Source of the DNA: a virus
IMG/VR virus record: IMGVR_UViG_3300021419_000005
Coordinates: 1 to 64,000 of that record
Direction: 5' to 3' (one strand)
DNA length: 64,000 nucleotides
Part shown: positions 31,085 through 39,802 of the stretch, one piece after another
Layout of the letters: each line of letters starts with the position of its first letter
Numbering within the stretch: the stretch's first letter is position 1
The notes under the pieces: model-generated
Seen by the model: the letters and a program-made list of their open reading frames with translations, nothing else
Told to the model about the DNA's origin: nothing
The model's database searches: none
Position numbers and translations under genes: made by a program

Positions 31085-31899
31085 CTACGACTCCGAGCCC
31101 GAGGCATCGTTTTCGCGCGTCATCAGGCGGATGAGCGCCAAGTAGAAGGACCGGAGTTGGGACCGCGGCCAGCCGAGCATCTCGTCGACCGACTGCCGTC
31201 CGTAGCGAGCGCAGTAGACGAGCTGGTCCCAGTGCTCGTCTACGCGGCGTTTCCCACCTTCGGAGCCTCGCCGGCGCCGGTGGCTTCACCGAAGAGCAGG
31301 CCGAGCAGGACCGTGTCCACAGCCGAGAAGCAGCGGTCCCACTTTCCGCCGGAGAGCGCGCCTTCGGCCACCGGTTCACCGTCGATGGACACGATGTGGC
31401 GACGGCCGGCGTCCATGGAGCCGGCGATGTTGCTGCGCCCGTGTTCCGCTGCCGTGAGGGCTTCCCGGACGGTCGACTCGTGGGGCTCGCGCATGGCGAC
31501 CACGCGTCCGTCCGGGAGCTTGCCCGACCAGACCTCGCCGGTGGCGGTGTCGACCACCGAGATGGACTCCCGGAAGGCCTCCTCCTGGTCCTGCGTCGGC
31601 GCGTGCAGGCTGGACCACACCCGACCGAGCTGGAGGCGGTGGCGAGTGCGGGGGATGTGGTCCTCGAGCTTCTCGCCGACGACGTCCATGTAGGAGAGGT
31701 CGGTCTCGCCCACCTTGCGGATGGACCGGCGGGCACCCTCGCCGTTCAGGTCGAGGTTCATCACACCGACGGCGGCACCCTTCGATGAGGTCTGGACGAA
31801 CCGTTCGACCTTTGCGAGCTCGGAGGCGGTGAGGATGACGAGGACCACGGCAGGTCCACGGGGAAGCTGAACCAGCTTCGCTTCACGGGGGGAGGACAT
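31085..31899 (-). CDS. Tail assembly chaperone, -1 frameshift fusion product
   Basis: The 0-frame product (31240-31899, 219 residues) ends shortly after the heptamer GGGAAAC (31255 down to 31249). Slipping back one base there continues into an open frame of 54 codons that ends at TAG 31087-31085, directly before the tape measure ATG, giving a 271-residue fusion. The extension is coding-like (VDEHWDQLVYCARYGRQS, LGWPRSQLRSFYLALIRLM) and has no start codon or ribosome binding site of its own. This is the G/GT arrangement of lambda and of many myovirus tails, in which the fusion chaperones the tape measure while the tube polymerises. Confidence 0.85.
31240..31899 (-). CDS. Tail assembly chaperone, short (0-frame) product
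   Basis: The product is 219 residues, from ATG 31899 to TAG 31242-31240. It lies between the tail tube and the tape measure, where G-type chaperones are found. N-terminal strand VQLPRGPAVVLVILTASELAKVERF is followed by a Glu/Arg-rich domain with QLGRVWSSLHAPTQDQEEAF and a helical C-terminus (TVLLGLLFGEATGAGE) just before the slippery site. It is longer than lambda gpG (140 residues). Confidence 0.75.
   Translation of the reverse strand: MSSPREAKLVQLPRGPAVVLVILTASELAKVERFVQTSSKGAAVGVMNLDLNGEGARRSIRKVGETDLSYMDVVGEKLEDHIPRTRHRLQLGRVWSSLHAPTQDQEEAFRESISVVDTATGEVWSGKLPDGRVVAMREPHESTVREALTAAEHGRSNIAGSMDAGRRHIVSIDGEPVAEGALSGGKWDRCFSAVDTVLLGLLFGEATGAGEAPKVGNAA
31249..31255 (-). promoter_or_regulatory. 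Slippery heptamer GGGAAAC for -1 frameshifting
   Basis: On the minus strand the 0 frame reads GTG GGA AAC GCC, so the heptamer G-GGA-AAC is in the correct X-XXY-YYZ phase. Two codons later the 0 frame stops. Lambda uses GGGAAAG in the same gene. The downstream CGCCGCGTAGACGAGC could add structure, which I have not folded. Confidence 0.8.
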
Positions 31900-31927
31900 G
31901 GGGGCTCTCCAGTCCGGGGGTGATGGC

Positions 31928-32359
31928 TCAGACTGCGATGCGGGCCTCGCCCGTCTTCAGCGTGAGCCGGATGTTGTTCTTCTCGCCGCGGGACGCGCTC
32001 TTCTCGAAGGCGGTCCGCGTGCAGTTCCGGTAGAGGAACGACTTCGACGACGAGCCGGTGTACCGGGTGGTCACGACGACGCTCAGCTCGACAGGCTGAC
32101 GGGCGACCGCCGCCGCATCGAGCGCGTCCTCCAGCTCCTCGGCAGCTGCGCTGTTCTCGTGGACCTCCATCTCCAGCTCCCACCCATCGGGGGTCGCGTC
32201 GTACTTGGTGGAGGTGGTCCCGAGAGGACGCGTGGTGGTCTCCTGGACGAGCTTGCGCGCCCGGAACCGCACGAGGTCGTAGATGTTGACCGGGGCGCCG
32301 TCCACCAGCACCTGCACGGTCTGGTCGACACCCTCGGAGGCGTGGTCCTTGCTGCCCAT
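31928..32359 (-). CDS. Tail tube protein
   Basis: The product is 143 residues, small and beta-rich, located between sheath and chaperone as in all Myoviridae-type operons. It includes TVQVLVDGAPVNIYDLVRFRARKLVQE, GWELEMEVHENSAAAEELEDALDAAAVARQPVELSVVVTTRYT with the long loop-helix typical of tube proteins (P2 FII/Mu gpM-like fold). Identification rests on size and position. Confidence 0.75.
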   Translation of the reverse strand: MGSKDHASEGVDQTVQVLVDGAPVNIYDLVRFRARKLVQETTTRPLGTTSTKYDATPDGWELEMEVHENSAAAEELEDALDAAAVARQPVELSVVVTTRYTGSSSKSFLYRNCTRTAFEKSASRGEKNNIRLTLKTGEARIAV

Positions 32360-32411
32360 GGCAACTCCTGGCGGGCGAGCCCGCTGTCAGATGGTGAGGT
32401 GGTGGCCGACC

Positions 32412-33911
32412 TCAGAGGGAGACCGTGGTACCGACCTGCTGCTGGAGAGTGAGCTCGTCGAGCGTGCCCCAGAGGGCGACCTGGACGATGATGATCGCCC
32501 GGTTGGCAGCCAGGTCGGCGGCCGTGTTGGCGCTGTAGGGGTCAATGCCGAAGTCGCGAACACCGCGGTCGCCAGCGCCGACCTCACCCTTCAGCCACGC
32601 AGCCATGGCACCCACCAGGGAGCGAACGTTGGGCCCAAGCTCTTCGTTCGTCAGGTCGATGTCGAGCTGGGTCTCGGTGTACTGCGCGGCAAAGCGTGCA
32701 AGGGCGTTCTGGATGCGGTCCTTGAGGCGCCGGTCCCGCAGCTTCTTCGGGCCAGTGGTGGTCAGCTCCGTCGCCACACCCTTCCGGATGATGGCTCCAC
32801 CGAGCTCGGCCGCCATCATCCACGGAGCAATGCCCGCAGCGTTCATGGCGTCGAGGGTGGAGCGGCTGGCGCTCTCGTCCTCAAGGCCAACGATGCCGGA
32901 GAGGTACGGGGCACCCGGGGAACCACCGGCGCTCTCCCACTGCTCGACGTTGGCCCAAGCGAATGCGGCGAAAGCGTTCCCGTCAACCTCGATGACGCCG
33001 GCGTCGGAGGCGAAGAAGTTGGTCGTCTTCACCATCGGCCAGGGGTACTGCACCCGGTCGGACCGGTAGCTGGCGACGTCGGTGATGGCGTCGGCGGAGG
33101 CCTGGTCGTCGACCGTGCACAGGACGGCGATGCCCTTGTCCGTGTCGTCGCACCACGCCTTGAGACCGGCGTTGACGCCCGCCTTGAGCGCTTCGGGGAC
33201 CTGTGCAGCGAAGAGCACGTCGCACTGGACACCCACGCCGTAGAACTGGCGGATGCCCACCGAGCTGCTCGAGCTGCCCACGAAGTCGGCGGCGACCGCG
33301 GTGCCGTCGCTGCCGCTGGTCAGGGCAGTCGCGGAGCCCGTGGCGGGCATGGCCGTCGGGCTGCTCACCGAAATGTCGACGTAGGGGTCGGAGATGCTGG
33401 CGAGGTCGCCCGTGGCGAGGTCCTCGTAGGTCTTCGAGTACCCGGTGCCGATGGCGATGGTGAGGTTCCGCTCGGCAGCGTCGCCACCGGTGGCCGCGGC
33501 CCAGGTGTAGGTGATGCTGTTGCCGAGGACGCCTGGGTACTTGGCGTCGATGGTGACCGTGCCGGTTCCGGCGGTGATGGCCCCCGAGGAGGCCTTGGCC
33601 TGGCTGGTCGCGGCGATGCGGCAGACCTTCGCGCCGCCCGCGGGGATGCGCTTGTTGAGCATCGCCAGGATGGCCGGGTAGGCCGTGAAGTCCTTCGTGC
33701 TGGCGAAGGCGTTCGGGTAGAACGCGGCCCAGTACTCGCCCATCTGGGTGATGGTCGTGGGGGTGTTGACCGGGCCCCAGGGGAGGTCTGCGACGATGCC
33801 GACCACGTTGGCGGCGGTGCCCGAGACCTGCCGCGGTGCCGGCACTTCGAGGATGTTGGTGCCGTAGCCAGCCTGGCTCGGGCCGGTGATGGTGCGGACG
33901 AGGCTGCCCAT
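32412..33911 (-). CDS. Tail sheath protein
   Basis: The product is 499 residues. The N-terminus YGTNILEVPAPRQVSGTAANVVGIVADLPWGPVN matches the conserved start of contractile sheath proteins (a short beta arm followed by GIVG-like repeats and a P-x-GP motif). A variable mid-domain (about residues 130-230) and the C-terminal domain with GIAPWMMAAELGGAIIRKG and a long helix-strand ending complete it. It proves a contractile tail. Confidence 0.88.
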   Translation of the reverse strand: MGSLVRTITGPSQAGYGTNILEVPAPRQVSGTAANVVGIVADLPWGPVNTPTTITQMGEYWAAFYPNAFASTKDFTAYPAILAMLNKRIPAGGAKVCRIAATSQAKASSGAITAGTGTVTIDAKYPGVLGNSITYTWAAATGGDAAERNLTIAIGTGYSKTYEDLATGDLASISDPYVDISVSSPTAMPATGSATALTSGSDGTAVAADFVGSSSSSVGIRQFYGVGVQCDVLFAAQVPEALKAGVNAGLKAWCDDTDKGIAVLCTVDDQASADAITDVASYRSDRVQYPWPMVKTTNFFASDAGVIEVDGNAFAAFAWANVEQWESAGGSPGAPYLSGIVGLEDESASRSTLDAMNAAGIAPWMMAAELGGAIIRKGVATELTTTGPKKLRDRRLKDRIQNALARFAAQYTETQLDIDLTNEELGPNVRSLVGAMAAWLKGEVGAGDRGVRDFGIDPYSANTAADLAANRAIIIVQVALWGTLDELTLQQQVGTTVSL

Positions 33912-33920
33912 GGGTGCTCC

Positions 33921-34526
33921 TCAGCTCGTGGAGACAAGAATGGTCGTCTCCGAGCCCTCGACCGCACCGGAGAAGGTGGTCGTGGCGTCGAGACGTTGGA
34001 TGGTCGGGGTGGTGACCCGGCGGACACGGCTGCACGTGGCTCGCAGGTCCACGCGGGCGCGCCAGGTTCCCCGGGGCGCGGCGTCGGAGTCCTGGTCGAC
34101 GGCTTGGCCGACGGTCCGGAACCGGACGGTGAGGTCGTGGTAGTCGGCCTGGACGAGTTCCAGACCGCTCGAAGCGGGGGTGAGGTTGTCGAGGGCCTCG
34201 GTGAGCGCCTCGAGCATGGGGCCAAGGTGGGCCTTGTACGGGACCCAGAGGTCGACCTGGACCGCCCACTCGAGCAGCGCGGTCCTCCAGACGGTGACGC
34301 CCGTGTCGTGGCTCAAGGCCACGGGGCTCACGGGGGTGACGTCGGGGTTGCCAGCGGTGAGCGAGATGAGCGGGTTGGCCGCATCCGCCACCGTCCCCCA
34401 CTCGGGCCACCCGTCCAACACGGTGAGCGTGTTGTGGTCGCTGGGGATGTCGCCGGGGACGACGATGGTGGCCTCGAGGTGGGCCCGGAGGGCTTCCATC
34501 GCGCTGACGACGGGGTCGGTGGCCAT
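33921..34526 (-). CDS. Tail terminator-like protein
   Basis: The product is 201 residues. Located directly before the sheath, it holds a helix (VVSAMEALRAHLEATIVV) followed by strands, PYKAHLGPMLEALTEALDNLTP and ADYHDLTVRFRTVGQAV, the alpha/beta arrangement of gpU-type terminators that cap the tube. Synteny is the main evidence. Confidence 0.6.
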   Translation of the reverse strand: MATDPVVSAMEALRAHLEATIVVPGDIPSDHNTLTVLDGWPEWGTVADAANPLISLTAGNPDVTPVSPVALSHDTGVTVWRTALLEWAVQVDLWVPYKAHLGPMLEALTEALDNLTPASSGLELVQADYHDLTVRFRTVGQAVDQDSDAAPRGTWRARVDLRATCSRVRRVTTPTIQRLDATTTFSGAVEGSETTILVSTS

Positions 34527-34529
34527 GGA

Positions 34530-35045
34530 CTACCTCTGGCTCTTCCTCCGGAGGCGCCGGCGGGCCTCTCGGCGGAACCAGCGAGCGATGCGCGGTTCCA
34601 GCCCCTTGAGGAGGAGGTGCGGCTTGCTGCCGCGGATGTGGATGGCGTTCCGGATGGCCCAGGCGGCCTGGTCGATGTCCGCCTCGGTGGGCGGGGACCC
34701 GTCTGGCCCAGTGACCTTGCCTTCGGGGACCAGCTTGCGAGCCACCCACTCGCGAATGGGGGCGAACGGAGGTCCGGGGCGACCTGGACGTCGGCCGTGC
34801 TCCAGGGTGGACGCGTGGGGGGCCGTGTTGCCCACCTCCGCACCCTTCGGGATGGAGCGATGCACCCAGGAGGCCTTGAACTGGCCTTGGTCGACGAGCC
34901 CCGAGTTGTTGGTCGCTCGGACAGCGGCACCCTCGGCCTTGAGCGCCACCTCGAGGGCGACGGCTCGGACGAGCTCGGTGTCCTCTCGCAGGCGCCGACG
35001 GAGACGGTCACCCAGGTCGTTCGCGCGGATGTATTGCTCGGCCAT
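34530..35045 (-). CDS. HK97 gp10-like tail-completion protein
   Basis: The product is 171 residues. It has the helix-rich basic profile and the phrase ATNNSGLVDQGQFKASWVHRSIPKGAEVGN, HASTLEHGRRPG typical of HK97 gp10/tail-completion proteins, which contain a VDTG-x-LR/KASW motif and an E-x-G-xx-P loop. C-terminal basic tail RREARRRLRRK. Its role is joining head and tail. Confidence 0.7.
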   Translation of the reverse strand: MAEQYIRANDLGDRLRRRLREDTELVRAVALEVALKAEGAAVRATNNSGLVDQGQFKASWVHRSIPKGAEVGNTAPHASTLEHGRRPGRPGPPFAPIREWVARKLVPEGKVTGPDGSPPTEADIDQAAWAIRNAIHIRGSKPHLLLKGLEPRIARWFRREARRRLRRKSQR

Positions 35046-35048
35046 GGC

Positions 35049-35453
35049 CTATCCTCGGGCCTTCCGGCGGAGGGTGACCTCCCAGGCCAGGTTCTTCTCG
35101 GTCGGCTCGCCGATGAGCGTGTACTCGTCGGCGTCGATGAGCCAGACACGCTCCTGGTTGGCGGCAAGCGCACCACCGAGCTGGTCGGCGGTGTAGGTGG
35201 CCGAGATGCGGTCGACGACGCGGTCGCCGTCCTTGAAGCGGCCGGGGGCGAGGGCCAGGCGGCGGGAGGAGATGCCGCGGACCTTCGGGGGCGGGGAGAG
35301 CACGAGCTCCACGACGCTCTTCGAACCGAGGCCGGGCTTGGCGCCTGACCAGGTCGTGGTTCGAACCGTCACGGCGTGGCGGCGGAATCCGAGGTCGTTG
35401 ATGAGGCCACGGGCCTCGTCGACCACGGGGATGAGGTCGTCGCGGAGCGTCAC
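35049..35453 (-). CDS. Head-tail connector protein
   Basis: The product is 134 residues. Strand-rich (AVTVRTTTWSG, VVELVLSPPPKVRG, ISATYTADQLGG) with a small N-terminal helix, fitting the head-closure (stopper) class. It follows the connector-like genes in the capsid-to-tail order. No specific family is recognised. Confidence 0.55.
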   Translation of the reverse strand: MTLRDDLIPVVDEARGLINDLGFRRHAVTVRTTTWSGAKPGLGSKSVVELVLSPPPKVRGISSRRLALAPGRFKDGDRVVDRISATYTADQLGGALAANQERVWLIDADEYTLIGEPTEKNLAWEVTLRRKARG

Positions 35454-35456
35454 GGG

Positions 35457-35927
35457 TCACCCCTTCTTCGGGTACGCCTCGCACAAGTCGGCGTGGTGCT
35501 TCTGGAGCCAGCGGGCCATCTCGCCGGAGTACACGTCCCGGAAGGACAGGCGGAGCCGGCGGCCATCGGGCCCCTTCACCACCTGGTTGCCGGTGAGGCG
35601 GACGGTGGGATGGACAACCGGCTTGGGTTCGACCGGCTTGGGTGCCTTCGGGGTGGACGCCTTGCGGGTCCGCCGGCGGGGCTTCGGCTTGGGGGCGGGC
35701 TCGGCCTTGGCAGGCTCGGGGGCGGGCTCGGCGGGCTTGCCCTCCCCTTCCGCGGTGTCGGGGTCGGGGTCGGGGTCGTCGTCGCCATCGTCGGCGGCGG
35801 TCTCACCACCGTCGTCCGCGGCGGCGCGGAACGCCTTGACCTCTTCGACGGTGACGCCAGCCATCTCGGCGACCTTCTCGTCGGGAACAGTGCCGATGAC
35901 GGCGGAGTACTTCTCGAGCGACATCAT
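35457..35927 (-). CDS. Structural protein with acidic/Pro-Lys linker
   Basis: The product is 156 residues in three parts: an N-terminal helical DNA-binding-like piece (KVAEMAGVTVEEVKAFRAA), an acidic stretch of Asp/Glu (about residues 40-65) running into a Pro/Lys/Ala-rich linker, and a C-terminal compact domain (VRLTGNQVVKG, LSFRDVYSGEMARWLQKHHADLC). It lies among head-tail joining genes and overlaps the upstream gene by 4 bp. It is probably a minor head or connector component. Confidence 0.5.
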   Translation of the reverse strand: MMSLEKYSAVIGTVPDEKVAEMAGVTVEEVKAFRAAADDGGETAADDGDDDPDPDPDTAEGEGKPAEPAPEPAKAEPAPKPKPRRRTRKASTPKAPKPVEPKPVVHPTVRLTGNQVVKGPDGRRLRLSFRDVYSGEMARWLQKHHADLCEAYPKKG

Positions 35928-36289
35928 GCGCCTCGCATTGCGATGCCGGAGCCCCCCGAGCCGCTCGAGAAGACATCACGGAGGACCGAGACGCCGAGCG
36001 TGGACGCGATGAGGTTGGCGAGCCGGCGGCCTTCCATCCGGAGGGCCTGGATTTCCTGGGGGCCAGCAAGGACGACGTCCTCGGCCTTGATGACCTTCTG
36101 GCGGCTCCAGGAGGACTGGAGCTGCGTGTCGATGGTGTCGAGCTGGGAGAGGGCGTCGGTGACGCGGCTCTCGCCGAACGTCGACAAGGAGGTCAGGCCG
36201 CTCTCCAGATCAGGGAACGAGGACCGGAACCCGTCGGGGTACCCGAGCCAGTACCGGACCTTGCTCTTCTGGTCGTCGGTGAGGGCCAT
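35924..36289 (-). CDS. Connector-like small head protein
   Basis: The product is 121 residues from ATG 36289; an upstream in-frame extension has no ribosome site. It is helical (TDDQKSKVRYWLGYP, LQSSWSRQKVIKAEDVVLAGPQEIQALRMEGRRLANLIA) and ends in a Gly/Ser tail, resembling gp6-type connector-adaptor proteins in size and helix content. It follows the decoration-like gene at 36295. Confidence 0.55.
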   Translation of the reverse strand: MALTDDQKSKVRYWLGYPDGFRSSFPDLESGLTSLSTFGESRVTDALSQLDTIDTQLQSSWSRQKVIKAEDVVLAGPQEIQALRMEGRRLANLIASTLGVSVLRDVFSSGSGGSGIAMRGA

Positions 36290-36294
36290 GGGAC

Positions 36295-36825
36295 TCAGGG
36301 GGCGACGAGGTTGACCATCTCGGGGGCGGTGTAGGTCTGGCGGGGCACGCCACACGGAACACCTTCGGGGATGCCGTCGTGGATGGTGCCCTGAGCCGCT
36401 AGGCCGCCGCCGGCGTCGAAGTCGCAGGACGGACCCGCGACGAAGACGCCGATGATGCCCTTGGTCTCCACGAGGTCGGGCAACAGCGCGAGCGCCAGGG
36501 CCTCGGTGGTGGCGTCGGTGCCAGCGGCGACCGAGGCGGCTCCGGAGCCGTCCAGGTAGAGCCAGTAGGCGCGGTAGCTGGAGGCGTCGGTGTCGGTCTC
36601 GCCGGAGAGGTCCCAGAGGTCGTCGGTGGACGCCTTGGTCTTGTCGACGCCGGCCACCCGGTAGGTCGAGCTCGCCGTGGTCCGGAGGTTGCCGGCGGTG
36701 GTGCCGTCACCGATGGAGCCGATGGCGGTGGCACCGAAGGCGAGGAGCATGAGGAGGGAGTTGTGGCGGGCCCACAGAGCGTCCAGCTCCGAGCGACCGC
36801 CGGTCTTGCGGATGTTGGTGGTCAT
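36295..36825 (-). CDS. Capsid-associated (decoration or fibre-like) protein
   Basis: The product is 176 residues. N-terminal helix (GRSELDALWARHNSLLMLLAFGATAIGS) followed by a Gly/Thr/Ser-rich beta region. Located directly after the major capsid gene. Head decoration or head-fibre function is a positional guess; no Cys or transmembrane anchor beyond the N-terminal hydrophobic helix. Confidence 0.45.
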   Translation of the reverse strand: MTTNIRKTGGRSELDALWARHNSLLMLLAFGATAIGSIGDGTTAGNLRTTASSTYRVAGVDKTKASTDDLWDLSGETDTDASSYRAYWLYLDGSGAASVAAGTDATTEALALALLPDLVETKGIIGVFVAGPSCDFDAGGGLAAQGTIHDGIPEGVPCGVPRQTYTAPEMVNLVAP

Positions 36826-36858
36826 CGCGTCTCCGTGGGGATGGAGAGGGGCAAGAGC

Positions 36859-36894
36859 GCCACGAGGCCACCCGGAAGGGGATGGCCTCGTGGC
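36859..36894 (-). terminator. Hairpin after the major capsid gene
   Basis: GCCACGAGGCCA (36859-36870) and TGGCCTCGTGGC (36883-36894) form a perfect 12-bp stem with a 12-base loop. It lies 31 bp downstream of the capsid stop on the minus strand, where many phages have a partial terminator or processing hairpin that raises capsid over later products. There is no clear T tract, so read-through is expected. Confidence 0.6.
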
Positions 36895-36924
36895 TCAGTC
36901 AGGCGCGGGTGAGCGGAGTGCTGC

Positions 36925-38010
36925 TCAGCTGAGGACCAGCTTGGCGTGGCTGTTCCGGCGCTTCCAAGCGAGCTGGAGGTAGCAGAAGACCATCGCCTTC
37001 ATCGAGTCGCCGCCGGAGCTGAGAAGCTTGATGTAGGGCACGAGCTGCTCGCCACCGTACAGGTTGCGGAGGGCCTGCTCGACCTCGTTGAGGGGGATGG
37101 CCACTCCCGTGAGGTTGATGATGGCTTGGCGGACTTCCCCGGGGGAGACCGAGGAGTTCGCGGCCGGCATCTGGTGAATCTCGACGTCGCGAGCCGACCA
37201 GGCGTAGAAGGTGCTTGCGCTTGCGTGGCGGTCTTCGATGTACGGCACGCCATCGATGCGGATGGCCGTGGAACCCATGGTCTTCTCGATGTCCACCATG
37301 CCGTTTGCACCGCGGACCATCGTGGTGATGGCATCGCTGCGTTCGGCAACGATGTCACGGAGCTGGTCGAACAGCGCACCACTGCAGGTCACGAAGTCGG
37401 GGTTGTGCCCGGTCGCGTTCTTGATGGGCCGGTGGAGAAGCTCGCGGAGCTTCGCCTCCGAGAGCTGTTCCGCGGGAAGGGTCTCCTCGGAAGCGAGCCA
37501 CTCGGAGTACGTGCCGCTCGCGAGGTTCGCGAAAGTGCCAGCGGTACCGTCGATGGCGACAGCGGCGCCAGCAAGCTCGACGGGGCTCGCGGTGGGGTCA
37601 CCCGAGTAGCAGTCGACGGAGATGTCGACCGCAAGCTCGTGGGTGGCGTCGAGGACCTCTTCGAGGAAGACGTCGGTGAGGTCGCCACCACCGGTGCCGC
37701 CGGAAGCAGCCGCCACAGCCTGGGCCAGGCCGCTGACCTTCGCGCCCTTGCGGTACTGCGCCCAGTTGAGCGAGGCCGGGGCGCGAGAGTGCGCGTCGAA
37801 GTCGCCGTCGGACATATCGGCGCCTTCGGCGTAGGCACCGCCAGCACTACGGCCGCTGAACTTCGCGTTCCAAGTGCAGGTGGCGTTTCGACCACGCCGG
37901 ACACCCAAAAGGTTGGGCAGGACCACGTCGCGCCGGAACTGCACGACCGTGCGGTCCTGGAAGATGAGGGAGAGAGCCGCCGAGATTGCGGCCAGGGACA
38001 GGGTCGCCAT
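36925..38010 (-). CDS. Major capsid protein
   Basis: The product is 361 residues. It is in the right place (after scaffold, before connectors) and has an HK97-fold style sequence: N-terminal helix and arm (AAISAALSLIFQDRTVVQFRRDVVLPNLLG), strand region with TCTWNAKFSGRSAGG, a spine helix (DLTDVFLEEVLDATHELAVDISVDCYSG) and a P-domain/A-domain with RIDGVPYIEDRHASASTFYAW. No protease or propeptide gene is visible, so maturation may not involve cleavage. Confidence 0.8.
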   Translation of the reverse strand: MATLSLAAISAALSLIFQDRTVVQFRRDVVLPNLLGVRRGRNATCTWNAKFSGRSAGGAYAEGADMSDGDFDAHSRAPASLNWAQYRKGAKVSGLAQAVAAASGGTGGGDLTDVFLEEVLDATHELAVDISVDCYSGDPTASPVELAGAAVAIDGTAGTFANLASGTYSEWLASEETLPAEQLSEAKLRELLHRPIKNATGHNPDFVTCSGALFDQLRDIVAERSDAITTMVRGANGMVDIEKTMGSTAIRIDGVPYIEDRHASASTFYAWSARDVEIHQMPAANSSVSPGEVRQAIINLTGVAIPLNEVEQALRNLYGGEQLVPYIKLLSSGGDSMKAMVFCYLQLAWKRRNSHAKLVLS

Positions 38011-38092
38011 GGATGGCTCCTGGTCTGGTGGCGGCTACCCGCCGCTTGGTCGTTGGATGCCCAGAAGGGCGCTTGGGAGAGAGGGGCCGGAG

Positions 38093-38839
38093 CTACTGAG
38101 CGAGGCTGCCCATCCGGAGGCCACCGCGGACGAGGCCACCAAAGTCGATGGATCCGTCGGCCTTGCGGGGGACGTTGCCGCTACCGCCACCGGTGTTCTT
38201 GCCGCCGTTGCCGTCGCCCGTGCCGGTCGCGCCGGTCGCCGGGAGGTAGAGCTTGCCGGTGTCCGTTCCCACCCAGTCCTTGATGCCGTCGGCCAGGGAG
38301 CGGGTGTCGACGTAGCCCTTGCGCTGCTGAAGGAAGGTGGGCTCACCGGCGTCGTTGAGGCCAACCACGGCCTTGCCGTCTTCGAGCTTCAGGGTGCGCA
38401 GGAAGGCGATGGCCGGGCCTTGGGCCTGGGCGGGCACGCCTGCCGTTCCAAGGTGCTCGCGGAGCGCACCGTCGAGACGCTGCTCGCGGGCCTTCTGCTC
38501 GGCAGCCTCGCGGGCCTCCTGGGCCTCGCGGTTCTGCTTTTCCATGGCTTCCAGCTTCTCTTCGAGCTTGGCGACCGCGGGGTCGGGGTCGGTCTTGCCG
38601 CCCTTGTTCTTGCTGCCGTCGTCGTCGCCCTTGCCCTTCGCCCCAGCGAGCTTCTCGCCGAGCGCCTCGAGCTTCGAGTCCAGGTTGAGGGCTTCGAAAG
38701 CCTTCGTGGTGCCCTGCTCCACCATCTTGGTGGCGGCGTCGGCGGTGACGAACTTCTTGTCGAGCTCGCCTCCGAAGGACTTCAGGCTGCTAGCGATGGA
38801 TTCGGCGATGAACTTCTTGTCGGCGTCGTCGAGGGGCAT
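38093..38839 (-). CDS. Scaffolding protein
   Basis: The product is 248 residues from ATG 38839. It is strongly charged and helical with a coiled-coil (LEEKLEAMEKQNREAQEAREAAEQKAREQRLDGAL, about residues 93-130), a Lys/Asp/Gly-rich flexible linker and a low-complexity Gly/Asn C-terminal region. This composition immediately before the capsid gene is diagnostic of internal scaffolds. Confidence 0.75.
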   Translation of the reverse strand: MPLDDADKKFIAESIASSLKSFGGELDKKFVTADAATKMVEQGTTKAFEALNLDSKLEALGEKLAGAKGKGDDDGSKNKGGKTDPDPAVAKLEEKLEAMEKQNREAQEAREAAEQKAREQRLDGALREHLGTAGVPAQAQGPAIAFLRTLKLEDGKAVVGLNDAGEPTFLQQRKGYVDTRSLADGIKDWVGTDTGKLYLPATGATGTGDGNGGKNTGGGSGNVPRKADGSIDFGGLVRGGLRMGSLAQ

Positions 38840-38846
38840 GGGGCTC

Positions 38847-39800
38847 TCATGCTGGAGGGGAAGGGGTGGATTCGGCGCCCGGGTCACCCCAGGACGCGCG
38901 CCAGGCGGTCTGGCGACCGCGGTCGTTGAAGTGGGCTGGGTAGTGGGCGCCCACGAAGCTGGAGCCCCGTCGCTCCCACACCACGCCCCGGGCGGAGCGC
39001 TTCATGGCGCGGGCCCACGCGTTCACGGCGGCGATGGGCACGGACATGGGGTCGGCGACGGGGAAGGTCCGGCCGTGGAGCGCACGGCTCAGCGGGTGGT
39101 TCCGGGAGTCCATGAACTCGTCGGCCCGACGGAGGAGCGGGTCCTTCCGGTCGGGGGTGTCGAGGACGCCGGCAGCCTCTTCGAGGGAGGCCTGGTGGAT
39201 GCGGTTGTAGGCCTCGCCCATCTCCATTCGGACGATGAGCTGGGCACGACCCCGGCCCTTCGCGAGGACGCCCTGGACGCCGGCGACCCGCTCCGCCATC
39301 TCGCGGTAGCTGGCCCCCCGAGCCACCCCGATGGTCAGCATGCGCTGGACGCGGTCGATGGTGTCGATGGTGTACCGCTCCAGGCTTCGGCGGTGGAGCA
39401 GGAGGGCGCCGGGCTCGCTGAGACGCTGGAGGGCACGCACTTCGATGGCGGGGCCGGCGTCGAGGAAGTCGACCTCGCCGAGCTCCACCTGCTTGAGGAC
39501 CTGCTCGACAGCGAGCTCGCCCTGGGTGCGGCCGAAGTCGACGAACACCGTGTCGAGGCGCTGGCCAAGCCGACGGACACCAGCCTCGGTCTGCCCGAGC
39601 ATCACCCGCATCCGCTGGGCGGTGAACGGGATGTCGTGGGCACGTCCGGAGGCCTCGAGCTGCAGCAGCTCCTCTCGAAGCTCTCGCCGGGCCGCGTCGT
39701 AGGCGATGACCACCTGACGGGCTTGCCGGTTGGACAGGCGGTCGAGGGAGCGGCCCTGGGCTTCGAGGAGGCGCTGGATGCGGGACTGCGACGGGGGCAT
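38847..39800 (-). CDS. SPP1 gp7 / Mu F-like head morphogenesis protein
   Basis: The product is 317 residues. The C-terminal half has the family signature: an Arg/Glu helix MEMGEAYNRIHQASLEEAAG, DEFMDSRNHPLSRALHG and HYPAHFNDRGRQTAWRASWG. Such minor head proteins sit next to the portal and are ejected or packaged with DNA. ATG 39800 has GGGGAG upstream; GTG 39806 is also possible. It begins next to the portal stop. Confidence 0.75.
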   Translation of the reverse strand: MPPSQSRIQRLLEAQGRSLDRLSNRQARQVVIAYDAARRELREELLQLEASGRAHDIPFTAQRMRVMLGQTEAGVRRLGQRLDTVFVDFGRTQGELAVEQVLKQVELGEVDFLDAGPAIEVRALQRLSEPGALLLHRRSLERYTIDTIDRVQRMLTIGVARGASYREMAERVAGVQGVLAKGRGRAQLIVRMEMGEAYNRIHQASLEEAAGVLDTPDRKDPLLRRADEFMDSRNHPLSRALHGRTFPVADPMSVPIAAVNAWARAMKRSARGVVWERRGSSFVGAHYPAHFNDRGRQTAWRASWGDPGAESTPSPPA

Positions 39801-39802
39801 GG

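Noticed and set aside
32283-35348. Very long plus-strand open frame (1021 codons) opposite the tail genes
   Set aside because: It is antisense to sheath, terminator and connector genes that have clear structural identity; long antisense frames are expected in GC-rich DNA with biased third positions.
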